From QPIN01 sp965224575 (GTDB lineage: Bacteria > Pseudomonadota > Gammaproteobacteria > Methylococcales > Methylomonadaceae), in the NCBI GenBank assembly GCA_965224575.1, contig CBDCZQ010000006.1, positions 1,116,001 to 1,180,000 on the forward strand: a stretch of 64,000 nt of DNA, written 5' to 3'. The notes below the pieces were generated by a model. That model had not been told where the DNA came from and did no database searches. It was given only the letters and a program-made list of their open reading frames with translations. The translations under genes and the position numbers were made by a program. How positions within the stretch are numbered: position 1 is the stretch's first letter; the number at the start of each line of letters is the position of its first letter. Of this stretch, positions 43,626-52,508 are shown piece after piece.

Positions 43626-44386
43626 ATTGATTCTCCTTATTCAATTTAAAAAGGAGATTTCAGTATCAAACTAATGGATGTTTATTACGAGTAATTTAAG
43701 GGGGAAGAGGTGATTAGAAAAGCTAAAGGCTAAGGGAGGAGGCTCGAAAGCTACCGCGATAGCGGTTTTGTTCAACAGGTTCTTAAACACGGCAAGTTAA
43801 GAGTTTAACCGCTTAATATCCACATTAATCTATTTGGATGACTTGCTATTATAGAATGGTGATTATTATTCGTAAAATTACTTGAATATCATGCAGTCAA
43901 TAGCACTCAAACTTTTAATTACATAATTTTTATGAGCGCAAGTCCTGAGTTTATAGAATCATTAGAGATCTATTAATCCCTCTAGGTTCCTTAAGGATGG
44001 TAAGTTCTTTGGTGGTTTTGCCTTCAAAAGTGGTATAAAACAATTTGCAATGATTATCCTAGAAAATTAGTTGGGCGCAGATTTATAGCACAAGCTATTG
44101 ATTTAACATCACTTCAAAAAAATACCCACCTAACCAAGCATTTTAGTAACATAGTCTATCGGCAAAAAGAGACCGATAGAAACCCGCATCCGTGACCGCG
44201 TGAACTATAGACACCGTATTCAACAACTATTTTCAGATAATAACTTGATGGTGAGTGTGTCTTGCTGACCACTTATCTACTAGATTTGCCCTCTTAGTTT
44301 ATAAAGAGATGCCAAATGTAAGTTTGGTAGTTTATGCTGTTTATCAACACTTGACAAAATCCAGTTAAAGAATTGGGGAGCTAATT
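43626..44386. other. 760-bp gene-free region with repeat remnants
   Basis: No gene is supported. The first part follows the start of the IS91-type recombinase and includes an AAGGAG site on the minus strand and a small hairpin (ACCGCGATAGCGGT at about 43757). The second part has a GGTTCCTTAAGG stretch (about 43986) like the end of element C, and the element-E fragment at 44157. The rest is AT-rich. Confidence 0.5.
44157..44212. repeat. Element E fragment with hairpin
   Basis: CTATCGG and CCGATAG form a hairpin (44157-44180); then AACCCGCATCCGTGACCGCG and TGAACTATA match, in reverse, the left part of element E at 20470-20500. Confidence 0.6.
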
Positions 44387-45037
44387 ATGGGACATTTAAT
44401 ACTATTTTTAATCATTTCTTATTTGATTTTTCGTCTTTTTGCTTTTTTAAAAAAACAAAAAATACAATTAGCTTTTATTTCAGAATATAAATTTAATGTT
44501 TCAATAAGAAAGAAGCTAATAGATAATTATCCAAGCCTTATTGATAGCGATATAGATAAAGTGTTTGAAGCATTAAAAGATTATTTTTATATCTGTAATC
44601 AAGCTAATAAAAGCAGCGTATCAATGCCATCGCAAATTGTTGATGCAGCCTGGCATGAATTTATACTTTTTACTAAAGAGTATGAAAAATTTTCTGAGAA
44701 TGCTTTTGGACGATTTTTGCATCATACCCCTACAGAAGCAATGAAATCTAAAACTACTGCACAAGAAGGAATTAAAAGGGCTTGGAACCTCGCTTGCTCA
44801 CGAGAAAGGATAAACTCACATGAACCTCTATGTCTCCCTCGTTTATTTGCAATTGATAGTTTATTAAATATTGAAGACGGCTTTACCTATTTGTTAGACT
44901 GTCAGGACAAAGTCTCTACATCAGATAATAGTTTTTGTGCTAGCCATATAGCTTGTGCAAGTGGTGGTGGAGATGGGGGCTGTTCAGGAGGTGGGTGTAG
45001 TGGCGGCTGCGCCGGTGGTTGTGGAGGCGGCGGGTAA
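44387..45037 (+). CDS. Membrane-anchored protein with Cys/Gly-rich tail, 216 aa
   Basis: I do not know a function. An N-terminal membrane helix (LILFLIISYLIFRLFAFL) is followed by a soluble helical domain with SQIVDAAWHEFILFTKEYEKF and FGRFLHHTPTEAM, a motif set I recall from uncharacterised glycine-rich-domain relatives. The last 26 residues are almost only Gly, Ser and Cys (CSGGGCSGGCAGGCGGGG), with five cysteines in this region, one just before it. Such tails also occur on TIGR04222-type membrane proteins. The tail could bind metal, form disulfides or be modified. A GGGGAG ribosome site precedes the ATG. Confidence 0.7.
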   Translation: MGHLILFLIISYLIFRLFAFLKKQKIQLAFISEYKFNVSIRKKLIDNYPSLIDSDIDKVFEALKDYFYICNQANKSSVSMPSQIVDAAWHEFILFTKEYEKFSENAFGRFLHHTPTEAMKSKTTAQEGIKRAWNLACSRERINSHEPLCLPRLFAIDSLLNIEDGFTYLLDCQDKVSTSDNSFCASHIACASGGGDGGCSGGGCSGGCAGGCGGGG

Positions 45038-45217
45038 GAGTTGGCCTGTGGTAAAGTAAATATCCATGTTGGTAAGCAAAATTGATATCTTACATAGTTT
45101 TTCACAAGATCATAAAGCGACAAACCTACCCATTTAGTGAGGAGTGAAAACAATACGAGACATCAACTTTTTTAACATGATTTTTTTTGATTTTAATATT
45201 TCTTACCTTAAGTACTG

Positions 45218-47074
45218 ATGCTTATGACTGAATGGACAGCACAATTAGAATCTATAGTTCAGCACTTTAATTCAACTGAAGGTTGGGTTAATGGACAACT
45301 GATTTACGCAATGTTTCAGCGCGTAACCGTTATGTTCTTTATTGCCTTTTTGTTTAGTAAATCCAAAGCGTTTGAGTTGCTCATCAAAAACTCAATGAGA
45401 AAGAGAGACTGGTTGGCTTTATATGCTATTTTTGCCATTATTTCAATTATCGGTTCAGTCTTGGGTGATTTAGTTACCATTCAATCTGAAAATAATCATT
45501 GGACGCAGATTAAAATTATTAATATTGAGCCTGCTGTTTTTGCCGAAGCATTACCTGAGGCTGAATTACATGCGACTATACAGGTAGAAAGCCGTGCTAT
45601 TGGTGCCGTTCTAGCTGGTTTTCTAGGAGGCCCATTATTAGGTTTTACTGTTGGAGCCAGTTCGGGAGTTTACCGATATATAATGGGTGGCGATGCTGCA
45701 ATTGGTGGAGCACTAGGTACATCCTTAGCTGGGTTAATAGCTGGTCTAGTCTATCTTATTGTTTTAAAGACGCACCCAGAAAAACGATTTAACTGGAAGC
45801 TTGTTTTTATCACGACTTGTGTTGGTGAAATAGTGATGAAAGTATTAGTTGTATTCAGTAATGCACCTTTAGCAAAAGGTATTGCACTGATTCAAATTAC
45901 AACGTTACCCAATATTTTAGGTAATGGAATAGGCGCTGCATTATTTATTACCATTCTAAGTGATTATGACCGAATTGGTAACACTTTTTCTATTCACGCA
46001 ATAAGTATGGCGGAACGTTTTGCCAGAGTTTTTAAAAGAAAATTGTCTGCTGAGTTAACGGCTGAATATATAGCCAAAACATTGCAAAAGGAAACGGGTG
46101 CTGCGGCAGTGGCAATGACTAAAAACCATGAATTACTGGCCTTTGTAGGTATTGCATCAGGTCATCATTTGCTTGGCGATGAGATTGCAACAGGATTGAT
46201 TCACAAGGCGATTAAGACTAAAAAAACAATTTATTTAGATGGTTTTGAAGATTATTTTCACTGTAAAGCTAATGATAGTTGTCCTTTACATTCTGCATTG
46301 ATCATTCCTGTTATTGTTAAAGGAAAAGCGGAAGGAACAATTTTGTTATTTGAACCGAAACATACCTTCTTCCCAAAAATCAGTCGAGAATTAGGCACCA
46401 GTTTAGCTAAATTGCTTTCTGAACAAATTTTGGCATCTCGTTATCATGATCAACTTATTGATACCCGATTAAAGCATCTACATGCAAAAGTTGATTCACA
46501 TTTTTTGTCAAATTCATCAAATACGATCATTTCAATTATTCGTAAAGATAAAGATGAAGCGATAGATTTATTGAAACAATTGGCTTATCTGATGCGTGAA
46601 CGATTGAATCCAGAAAACGAGAGTCATACTCTGACACATGAAATAGAGCTGATGAATAGTTATATCTGTATTGAAAAGGCTCGTTTTAAAGATCGGCTTC
46701 AATTTACTGTTGACGTCGATAAAGCCGTAGATGATATTTTAATACCAGGCTTTATATTGCAGCTATTGGTAGAAAATGCGATTAAACATGGTACAAGTAA
46801 GCTATTACCACCGGCTATGGGGAAAATCAACGTACGTGCTTATTGTTCTAGAGACTCTGCACTAGTTAATATTGAAGTGTCAGATAATGCAGGGCTTTAT
46901 TCTGAAGAAGAAAAAAATGATGCTCAAAAAAAAGGACGTTATGGAATTAAAATGATAGATGAACTGATTCGGACACAATTTAATTCAAACCAATACGGCC
47001 TGAAATTTGAGTGTGAAGTTGATAAATATACCAAAGCCATTCTAACGTTACCTCGATATTTTGATGCAAATTGA
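45218..47074 (+). CDS. LytS-type sensor histidine kinase 1
   Basis: An inner-membrane sensor kinase of the LytS/BtsS class. Residues 20-260 form the 5TM-5TMR_LYT-like membrane sensor (AIGAVLAGFLGGPLLGFTVG, GTSLAGLIAGLVYLIVL). A GAF domain follows, with the conserved FHCKANDSCPLHSA, then the His_kinase box around His428 and the ATPase end (VENAIKHGTSKLL, RYGIKMIDEL). The box reads KVDSHFLSNSSNTI rather than the usual INPHFLFNALNTI, so it is degenerate although the His remains. A periplasmic insertion of about 30 residues after helix 3 distinguishes it from kinase 2. It overlaps the next kinase gene. Confidence 0.88.
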   Translation: MLMTEWTAQLESIVQHFNSTEGWVNGQLIYAMFQRVTVMFFIAFLFSKSKAFELLIKNSMRKRDWLALYAIFAIISIIGSVLGDLVTIQSENNHWTQIKIINIEPAVFAEALPEAELHATIQVESRAIGAVLAGFLGGPLLGFTVGASSGVYRYIMGGDAAIGGALGTSLAGLIAGLVYLIVLKTHPEKRFNWKLVFITTCVGEIVMKVLVVFSNAPLAKGIALIQITTLPNILGNGIGAALFITILSDYDRIGNTFSIHAISMAERFARVFKRKLSAELTAEYIAKTLQKETGAAAVAMTKNHELLAFVGIASGHHLLGDEIATGLIHKAIKTKKTIYLDGFEDYFHCKANDSCPLHSALIIPVIVKGKAEGTILLFEPKHTFFPKISRELGTSLAKLLSEQILASRYHDQLIDTRLKHLHAKVDSHFLSNSSNTIISIIRKDKDEAIDLLKQLAYLMRERLNPENESHTLTHEIELMNSYICIEKARFKDRLQFTVDVDKAVDDILIPGFILQLLVENAIKHGTSKLLPPAMGKINVRAYCSRDSALVNIEVSDNAGLYSEEEKNDAQKKGRYGIKMIDELIRTQFNSNQYGLKFECEVDKYTKAILTLPRYFDAN

Positions 47075-48833
47075 CGAGACAATATTAACCATTCAGACCT
47101 ATATAGAACGTTTCTACCAAAACTGGATAAACCCTGAACTTATTTTCTCAGAAATTAGTTACGTTTGTGTGTTATTTGCCATTGTTTATTTATTTAATAA
47201 ATATTCGCCTGCATTTTCATTTCTGGTAAAAAATAAACTACGTCGACGGGATTGGTTGTGGTTATATGGATTGTTTACGCTACTCTCCATTTTAGGAAAC
47301 TTGCTCGCAATAAAAGTTCATATAGGCCATGAGGCCAGTACTTGGGCGATGATCAACATACGCTCCATTGGTGCAATATTGGCTGGTTTGCTGGGTGGTC
47401 CTATTTTAGGTGTTTGTGTTGGGTTTAGTGCGGGCTTTGTTCGCTACTTGGCTGGTGGAATTACAGCGGAAATATGTTTTTTGACCACTACCTTAGCTGG
47501 ATTAATCTCAGGATTAGTTTATCTGCTTTTATTAAAATTTAGGCCTGAAGAACGCTTTAGCTGGAAAGTTGCTTTGTTAACGACTTTATTTATTGAATCA
47601 ATCAACAAGGCTCTTGTGTTTTTGGTAACAAACGATTTACTACTGATACAAGCGATTTCGCTACCGATGTTATTGGCTAATAGCTTAGGCGTTATGTTGT
47701 GTGTAGGAATTTTACACGACTACGAGCGCTTAGATACGGCATTATCGGGGAATGCTTTGAGCATTGCAAAGCGTCTTGCAAGTGTATTAAAACAAAATAC
47801 TTCTTTAACACAGACGGCAACAGAATTGGCACTCATAGTTAAATCAGAAACAGGTGCTGCCGCAGTAGCTTTTACAGATCGTAGTAAAGTTATCGCTTTT
47901 GTTGGAGCAGGCAATGAACATCATGGTGCTGGCGACTTAGTTACCGATGAGCTAATTAAAGAAGCATTGGACAACCACAATACCATTTTTATTGATGGGC
48001 ACTCAGAGGTGTTCCATTGCAAAAAATCTACACAATGTCCATTACATTCGGCTCACATAACATTAATAACAATAGAAGGTAAAATTGAAGGTGCTTTGGT
48101 ATTATTTGAGTCAAAAAACAGGTTTTCCCCTCGGGTAAATCGAGATTTAGCTGAGAATTTAGCTAGTTTGCTTGCAGAACAAATTTTGGCCGCGCGTTAC
48201 CCTGAAAAACTGGCGACTTTACAGGATAAATATTTGTTGGCACGAGTTAATCCACATTTTTTTGGTAATGCACTGGCAACTATTTCAGCTATTACAAGAA
48301 AAGATACTAAAAAAGCCAGAATGCTAATGGGAGTACTTGCTGAATTAATGCGAGAAAGAGTATCACCAGTCAACCACTTCATTACTTTAAAACATGAAAT
48401 AGAGTTTTTAAAAAAATACCTGCAGATTGAACAGGAACGGTTTAGAGACCGCTTGTATACGACAATCAATTTTGATAAAAACCTTGAGTCGGCTCAAATT
48501 CCCCAGTTTATTCTACAGCTAATTGTTGAAAATGCGATAAAACATGGTGTTTCTCAGTTGCTGCCACCTGCGATAGGTGAGGTTAATATTCGAGTTCGCC
48601 AAATAAGTGACCAATTGATGGCGATTGAAATAAAAGATAACGTGGGTGCTTATAACGACAACGAAACTAATAATACATTGGCCGGTGCAGGAATGAAAAT
48701 GGTCGATGAACTGATTAAATCTCAATTTAATTCTGAAAGCTATGGTATTGATGTTGATTGTAAAGAGAATGAATACACTCTTGTCACTATGTTATTACCC
48801 ATAGTGATAGAAACAAAGAAATATAGTAATTAA
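47064..48833 (+). CDS. LytS-type sensor histidine kinase 2
   Basis: A paralogue of kinase 1, with the same order of domains: membrane sensor (GAILAGLLGGPILGVCVG, TLAGLISGLVYLLLL), GAF (FHCKKSTQCPLHSA), kinase box RVNPHFFGNALATI with His398, and ATPase (VENAIKHGVSQLLPP). The box is closer to consensus than in kinase 1. ATG 47064 overlaps the upstream stop by 11 bp; a TTG at 47061 is an alternative. The regulator gene follows after 11 bases. A tandem kinase pair with one regulator suggests heteromeric or division-of-labour signalling. Confidence 0.88.
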   Translation: MQIDETILTIQTYIERFYQNWINPELIFSEISYVCVLFAIVYLFNKYSPAFSFLVKNKLRRRDWLWLYGLFTLLSILGNLLAIKVHIGHEASTWAMINIRSIGAILAGLLGGPILGVCVGFSAGFVRYLAGGITAEICFLTTTLAGLISGLVYLLLLKFRPEERFSWKVALLTTLFIESINKALVFLVTNDLLLIQAISLPMLLANSLGVMLCVGILHDYERLDTALSGNALSIAKRLASVLKQNTSLTQTATELALIVKSETGAAAVAFTDRSKVIAFVGAGNEHHGAGDLVTDELIKEALDNHNTIFIDGHSEVFHCKKSTQCPLHSAHITLITIEGKIEGALVLFESKNRFSPRVNRDLAENLASLLAEQILAARYPEKLATLQDKYLLARVNPHFFGNALATISAITRKDTKKARMLMGVLAELMRERVSPVNHFITLKHEIEFLKKYLQIEQERFRDRLYTTINFDKNLESAQIPQFILQLIVENAIKHGVSQLLPPAIGEVNIRVRQISDQLMAIEIKDNVGAYNDNETNNTLAGAGMKMVDELIKSQFNSESYGIDVDCKENEYTLVTMLLPIVIETKKYSN

Positions 48834-48844
48834 CGGAGTAAAAA

Positions 48845-49627
48845 ATGATAAAAGCTCTCATTATAGAAGATGAAATTTCAGCACGTGAAGAACTATCGGC
48901 AGCCTTAGAAAAATATGAGGATATTGAAATAGCCGACCAATGTGGTGATTTATTCTCAGCAATGAAACTGATTCGTCAGCATAAACCAGATATTATCTTT
49001 TTGGATATTTGTTTGCCTGGGCATGATTATGATGTTCCTACGCAGAGTGAAGACTGGCCTGAATTAGGTTTTACTTTACTTGATTATATGGATGTTGATG
49101 AGCATCAGCCTCATATTATCATTGTCTCTTCTTATAGTCGGTATACCTTAAGAGCTTTTGAGGCAAATGTATTAGATTATCTACAAAAACCAGTGCTAGA
49201 TGATCGGTTAGAAACTACTATTGAACGAATTAGAGAGCAATGTTCTGGAACAAAAAACCAGCCAGCTCCATTTCCTGACCGTTCTTTAGAACGTATTCCG
49301 GTTTATTCTAATAACAGAGTCAGGTTTATCAAACTTGAAGAGATTGAATTTGTTGAGTCAAGGGGGCCGGCAGGTATATATGTTGTCTGTGAGGATAAAT
49401 CTTACTACACTGAATTAACACTTAAATTAATACTGGAAAAAACTAATTTTTTTCAATCTCAAAAACAATTTATAGTTAATCCAGATGCTGTACTTGAGTT
49501 CGGTCGGGTGCCAGATACAAATAGAGCAACTATTTATACACATAGTAAAAAAGAAGTGCCTGTTGCTAGAGGGTTTAGATCAGCGGTTATGCAAAGACTC
49601 GGTCTAAAAGGCGATGATGTAAGTTAA
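48845..49627 (+). CDS. LytTR-family response regulator
   Basis: The receiver domain (1-130) has the acidic pocket EDE near residue 9, phospho-acceptor Asp54 in IIFLDICLPG and the late Lys in LDYLQKPV. After Asp54 there is an uncommon insertion (HDYDVPTQSEDWPELGF) of roughly 15 residues. The C-terminal LytTR DNA-binding domain (about 155-255) shows RIPVYSNNRVRFIKLEEIEFVES and FIVNPDAVLEF. It works with the two kinases upstream and is very likely their partner. The TAA stop lies in a repeat-C remnant. Confidence 0.92.
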   Translation: MIKALIIEDEISAREELSAALEKYEDIEIADQCGDLFSAMKLIRQHKPDIIFLDICLPGHDYDVPTQSEDWPELGFTLLDYMDVDEHQPHIIIVSSYSRYTLRAFEANVLDYLQKPVLDDRLETTIERIREQCSGTKNQPAPFPDRSLERIPVYSNNRVRFIKLEEIEFVESRGPAGIYVVCEDKSYYTELTLKLILEKTNFFQSQKQFIVNPDAVLEFGRVPDTNRATIYTHSKKEVPVARGFRSAVMQRLGLKGDDVS

Positions 49628-49664
49628 GAGAATCTCTAATCAACTTAATCTTAAGGTTCCTTAA
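49625..49664. repeat. Element C, arm-only remnant between convergent genes
   Basis: TTAAGAGAATCTCTAATCAA and AATCTTAAGGTTCCTTAA correspond to the two ends of element C, with the middle deleted. The TTAA at each end supplies the stop codon of the regulator gene (49625-49627) and of the HDOD gene on the other strand (49661-49663). Confidence 0.65.
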
Positions 49665-51694
49665 GAGCGTTTTATTGACACTATCTTGTTTTGGGTTTGT
49701 TTTTTTGAAGGTAGAGAAACAACATTATTTCGACCGCTATTTTTTGCTTGATACATTGCCTGGTCAGCTATGGCTATTAGCTGGGTATGGTTTTTATATT
49801 GAGGTTGGTACATAACAATACCAATACTTGCAGTAAGTTTGTTGTTATTGAATTTATATTGGAATTCAATTCCTTTTGTTTCAATTTCTGTACGAATTCT
49901 TTCTGCATATTGGTGGGCTTCTGTTTCATTGCAGTCAGCTAAAACAAAAACAAATTCCTCACCTCCATACCTGCCAACAAAATCTCCCTCTCGGGTAAGA
50001 CTACGGAGTATATCTGAAACAAGGACTAATGCTTCATCACCTGAGTTATGTCCACATTCATCATTGAGTTTTTTGAAATAGTCTATATCTAAAAAACCAA
50101 TGCCAATTCTACTTAGATCCTTTTTCTTGTCAGAAAATAAAATTTCGAGAAAATCATTGATCATACGTTTATTTGATAATCCTGTTAAAGAGTCTATTTC
50201 TGCTCTATTTTTTTCAAGTTCAAAGCATCTGGCGTTAAATAATGCAGATCCTAGTTCTTTGGCAATAGGTGCTATTTGTGTGAGGCTTTCTACTTTAAGA
50301 GGGTGTTGAGAAAACTTATTATCAATATAAAGAACAGCACACAGACGTTTATTTCTTAAAATAGGGATGGCAATAAATTCGATAACTCCTATCTGATTAA
50401 GAAGGCTACGATTTTTAAAATGTTTGTTAGTAATAATTGCAGGGTGTCTTGTTCTTAAGCAGGTTAATAAATCACCCGTTAAAGTATCAATTTTAATTTC
50501 TAATGATTGATCAAGGTTATTTGTGGGGTTGTTAGGTGGCCAGCAATGTTTCGAATATAGGCTTCTGTTTTTTGAAAACATGCTGAGCATAAATACGCGA
50601 TCAAAATTGAAACTTTTATGAATTGCTCGTAAGGTTTGAGGAATGAAAGACTCGGGGTCTAAACTTTGATGTGGAATAGTTAGGGTGGAAAGTAAATTGG
50701 ATTGTTTGGGTTTTGTCTGAGTGCTAGTTTGTGATGATTGAGAATTAGATTGGTTAGATTCTATAGAACTCTGAATTAGTTGTATTCGTAATTGATTTAA
50801 GGTCGGAAACTGGATGCCATAAAATTTACTTGTTTCTTGCATTTCTTTATCTACATGGGTAAATAAAGAGTCAATATCAATGTTTTTAATGTCAATAATT
50901 TTACTAACCAAATTTGGTAAAACTGGTGGTTGCTCTTGATAAAAAGAGCCAAGGCCATGTATTCCAGCAAGGTAATTAGCAAATGTGATGATAGCGTTTT
51001 CCAATTTAAATTCAAAATGGTTATCAGGCTCAGCATAGTGGTTAGCAACAACAGAGGTTATTATTTCGGGTAGATCTAAATCCAGGCAGATAATATGTCC
51101 AATTTGTTCATGGCTTAGACCAAAAAAAATGAGTTCATTTTTTAATGTTGAGGGAGTGATATTAGTGTTGGCTGAAATAAATTCACTGTAGCTGAGCTTC
51201 CCATGTGACTCCAAAACCAGCTTTCCTATATCATGAAGCAAGCCTGCAGTGTAGAGCATATCTGGATCAGGATGGTTGAGTTTAACAGCAATCTCACGTC
51301 CCAGAGTTGCTACAAATAAAGAATGTTGCCAGAAGAAAAGTAAATCAAAACTTTGGCCAGTAGGTTTGGCAATGAGTTTGTTATAAAACAATAATTTTAT
51401 TGCCGTGCTACGAATATTTGAAAAACCGAGCATACTGACCGCTCGTTGTATCGAGTTAATTGGATGAGGAAAATTAAATAGAGGTGAATTAACCGTTTTT
51501 AAAATTTGAGTTGCTAAAGCGGGTTCTGTTTCAATTATTTTTGATAAGTCATGAAAATCGCTATCTTCATTAGCTGTTAGTTGTAATAGCTTTATTGCTG
51601 TAACTGGAATAAGCTGTAAGTTTTTTACTTGATCTGACAAGGCATTGTATACACTATCTTTCAATCTTTTCATTTGTAACGGTTCTTTACTCAT
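49661..51694 (-). CDS. HDOD-GAF-GGDEF signalling protein, 677 aa
   Basis: Residues 1-285 form an HDOD domain (LIPVTAIKLLQL, TEPALATQILKTVNSPLFNFP, LLHDIGKLVLESHG, GLSHEQIGH). A Ser/Gln/Asn-rich linker follows (about 305-335), then a GAF domain (about 345-490). The GGDEF domain holds DSLTGLSNKRMI and the active GGEEF motif in FVGRYGGEEFVF, so it is predicted to make cyclic di-GMP. It is convergent to the LytTR regulator. Such fusions couple stress or cell-cycle input to c-di-GMP. Confidence 0.92.
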   Translation of the reverse strand: MSKEPLQMKRLKDSVYNALSDQVKNLQLIPVTAIKLLQLTANEDSDFHDLSKIIETEPALATQILKTVNSPLFNFPHPINSIQRAVSMLGFSNIRSTAIKLLFYNKLIAKPTGQSFDLLFFWQHSLFVATLGREIAVKLNHPDPDMLYTAGLLHDIGKLVLESHGKLSYSEFISANTNITPSTLKNELIFFGLSHEQIGHIICLDLDLPEIITSVVANHYAEPDNHFEFKLENAIITFANYLAGIHGLGSFYQEQPPVLPNLVSKIIDIKNIDIDSLFTHVDKEMQETSKFYGIQFPTLNQLRIQLIQSSIESNQSNSQSSQTSTQTKPKQSNLLSTLTIPHQSLDPESFIPQTLRAIHKSFNFDRVFMLSMFSKNRSLYSKHCWPPNNPTNNLDQSLEIKIDTLTGDLLTCLRTRHPAIITNKHFKNRSLLNQIGVIEFIAIPILRNKRLCAVLYIDNKFSQHPLKVESLTQIAPIAKELGSALFNARCFELEKNRAEIDSLTGLSNKRMINDFLEILFSDKKKDLSRIGIGFLDIDYFKKLNDECGHNSGDEALVLVSDILRSLTREGDFVGRYGGEEFVFVLADCNETEAHQYAERIRTEIETKGIEFQYKFNNNKLTASIGIVMYQPQYKNHTQLIAIADQAMYQAKNSGRNNVVSLPSKKQTQNKIVSIKRS

Positions 51695-51825
51695 TTTCTT
51701 TGTCTAACAAGTGATATATTCAGCATTGCTAGGATTTTGTTATACTTATTGCCGTTATGGATAGGGAATTTATAGCGAGTTAATTTTTTGTTGATAGCAA
51801 GGTGCTATAACGGGTACATAGCTAG

Positions 51826-51848
51826 TCCACAATTAATTGAGATGCTCT
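51826..51848. repeat. Element B right-arm remnant
   Basis: TCCACAATTAATTGAGATGC resembles the right end of element B (TCCACAATTAATAGAGGTGC) with three changes. It lies in the 283-bp gap upstream of the HDOD and DciA-like genes. Confidence 0.4.
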
Positions 51849-51977
51849 ATAGTAACTGATTTATATATAAGGGTATGTTGTTAAATGTTTTTTTGTGAAG
51901 CAGGTTTCGTTTCTCTAGTCTGTTAAATGTTTATTAAAGGAATATAAAAGAGAGTGTAAAGAACAACACTTGTATTA

Positions 51978-52454
51978 ATGAAATATTTTTTGGAAGATTG
52001 CTCAGTGGCTTATAAAAAGAGTTTTTTTAAACCGGTATTAAATTATGATCAAAAAATAATTGCAAATTATCAATATCAAATTGATATTCAGTCTAAATTG
52101 TTACAAAAGATAAAATCAATACTGCCTAATCATCTTTCCATTCACGTTTTATATTGTGTTGCTTCAGAAAAGAAACTATCTCTTTATACTGATTCTGCTG
52201 TCTGGTCTTCTCAGCTTCGCTTTTATCATCGAACTATCTTACAAACAGTATCGGAGGACAACCTAGGTTATTTTGAAACTGTTCAGTTTAAGATTATTCC
52301 ACAAACTAATGAGATAGAGAAAAAAAAGAAAAAATTTTTCCCATCTATTGAAAGTATTGATTTTATTATAAAATCGGCAGAAGAGCTGGATGATAAAAAA
52401 CTAAAAAATGCTTTAAATAAACTAGGCAATACTTTAAAAAATAAAGTTTTATAG
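51978..52454 (+). CDS. DciA-like protein (DUF721)
   Basis: The 158-aa protein contains the DUF721 core: LLQKIKSILPNHLSIHVLYCVASEKKLSLYTDSAVWSSQLRF-type sequence (about residues 38-80). DciA is the replicative helicase loader in bacteria lacking DnaC/DnaI. The gene lies next to lpxC, as seen in other gammaproteobacteria. The C-terminal part is Lys-rich. It faces lpxC convergently. Confidence 0.8.
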   Translation: MKYFLEDCSVAYKKSFFKPVLNYDQKIIANYQYQIDIQSKLLQKIKSILPNHLSIHVLYCVASEKKLSLYTDSAVWSSQLRFYHRTILQTVSEDNLGYFETVQFKIIPQTNEIEKKKKKFFPSIESIDFIIKSAEELDDKKLKNALNKLGNTLKNKVL

Positions 52455-52508
52455 TTTTATAACTTAGAGTATCTTTACTTAACTCGATCACTAAAAGGTT
52501 TACTTAAT

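Noticed and set aside
44902..45153. Minus-strand proline-rich frame opposite the Gly/Cys tail
   Set aside because: It is the mirror of the GGC/GGT-rich tail codons; the plus-strand frame has a membrane helix, a ribosome site and a conserved domain.
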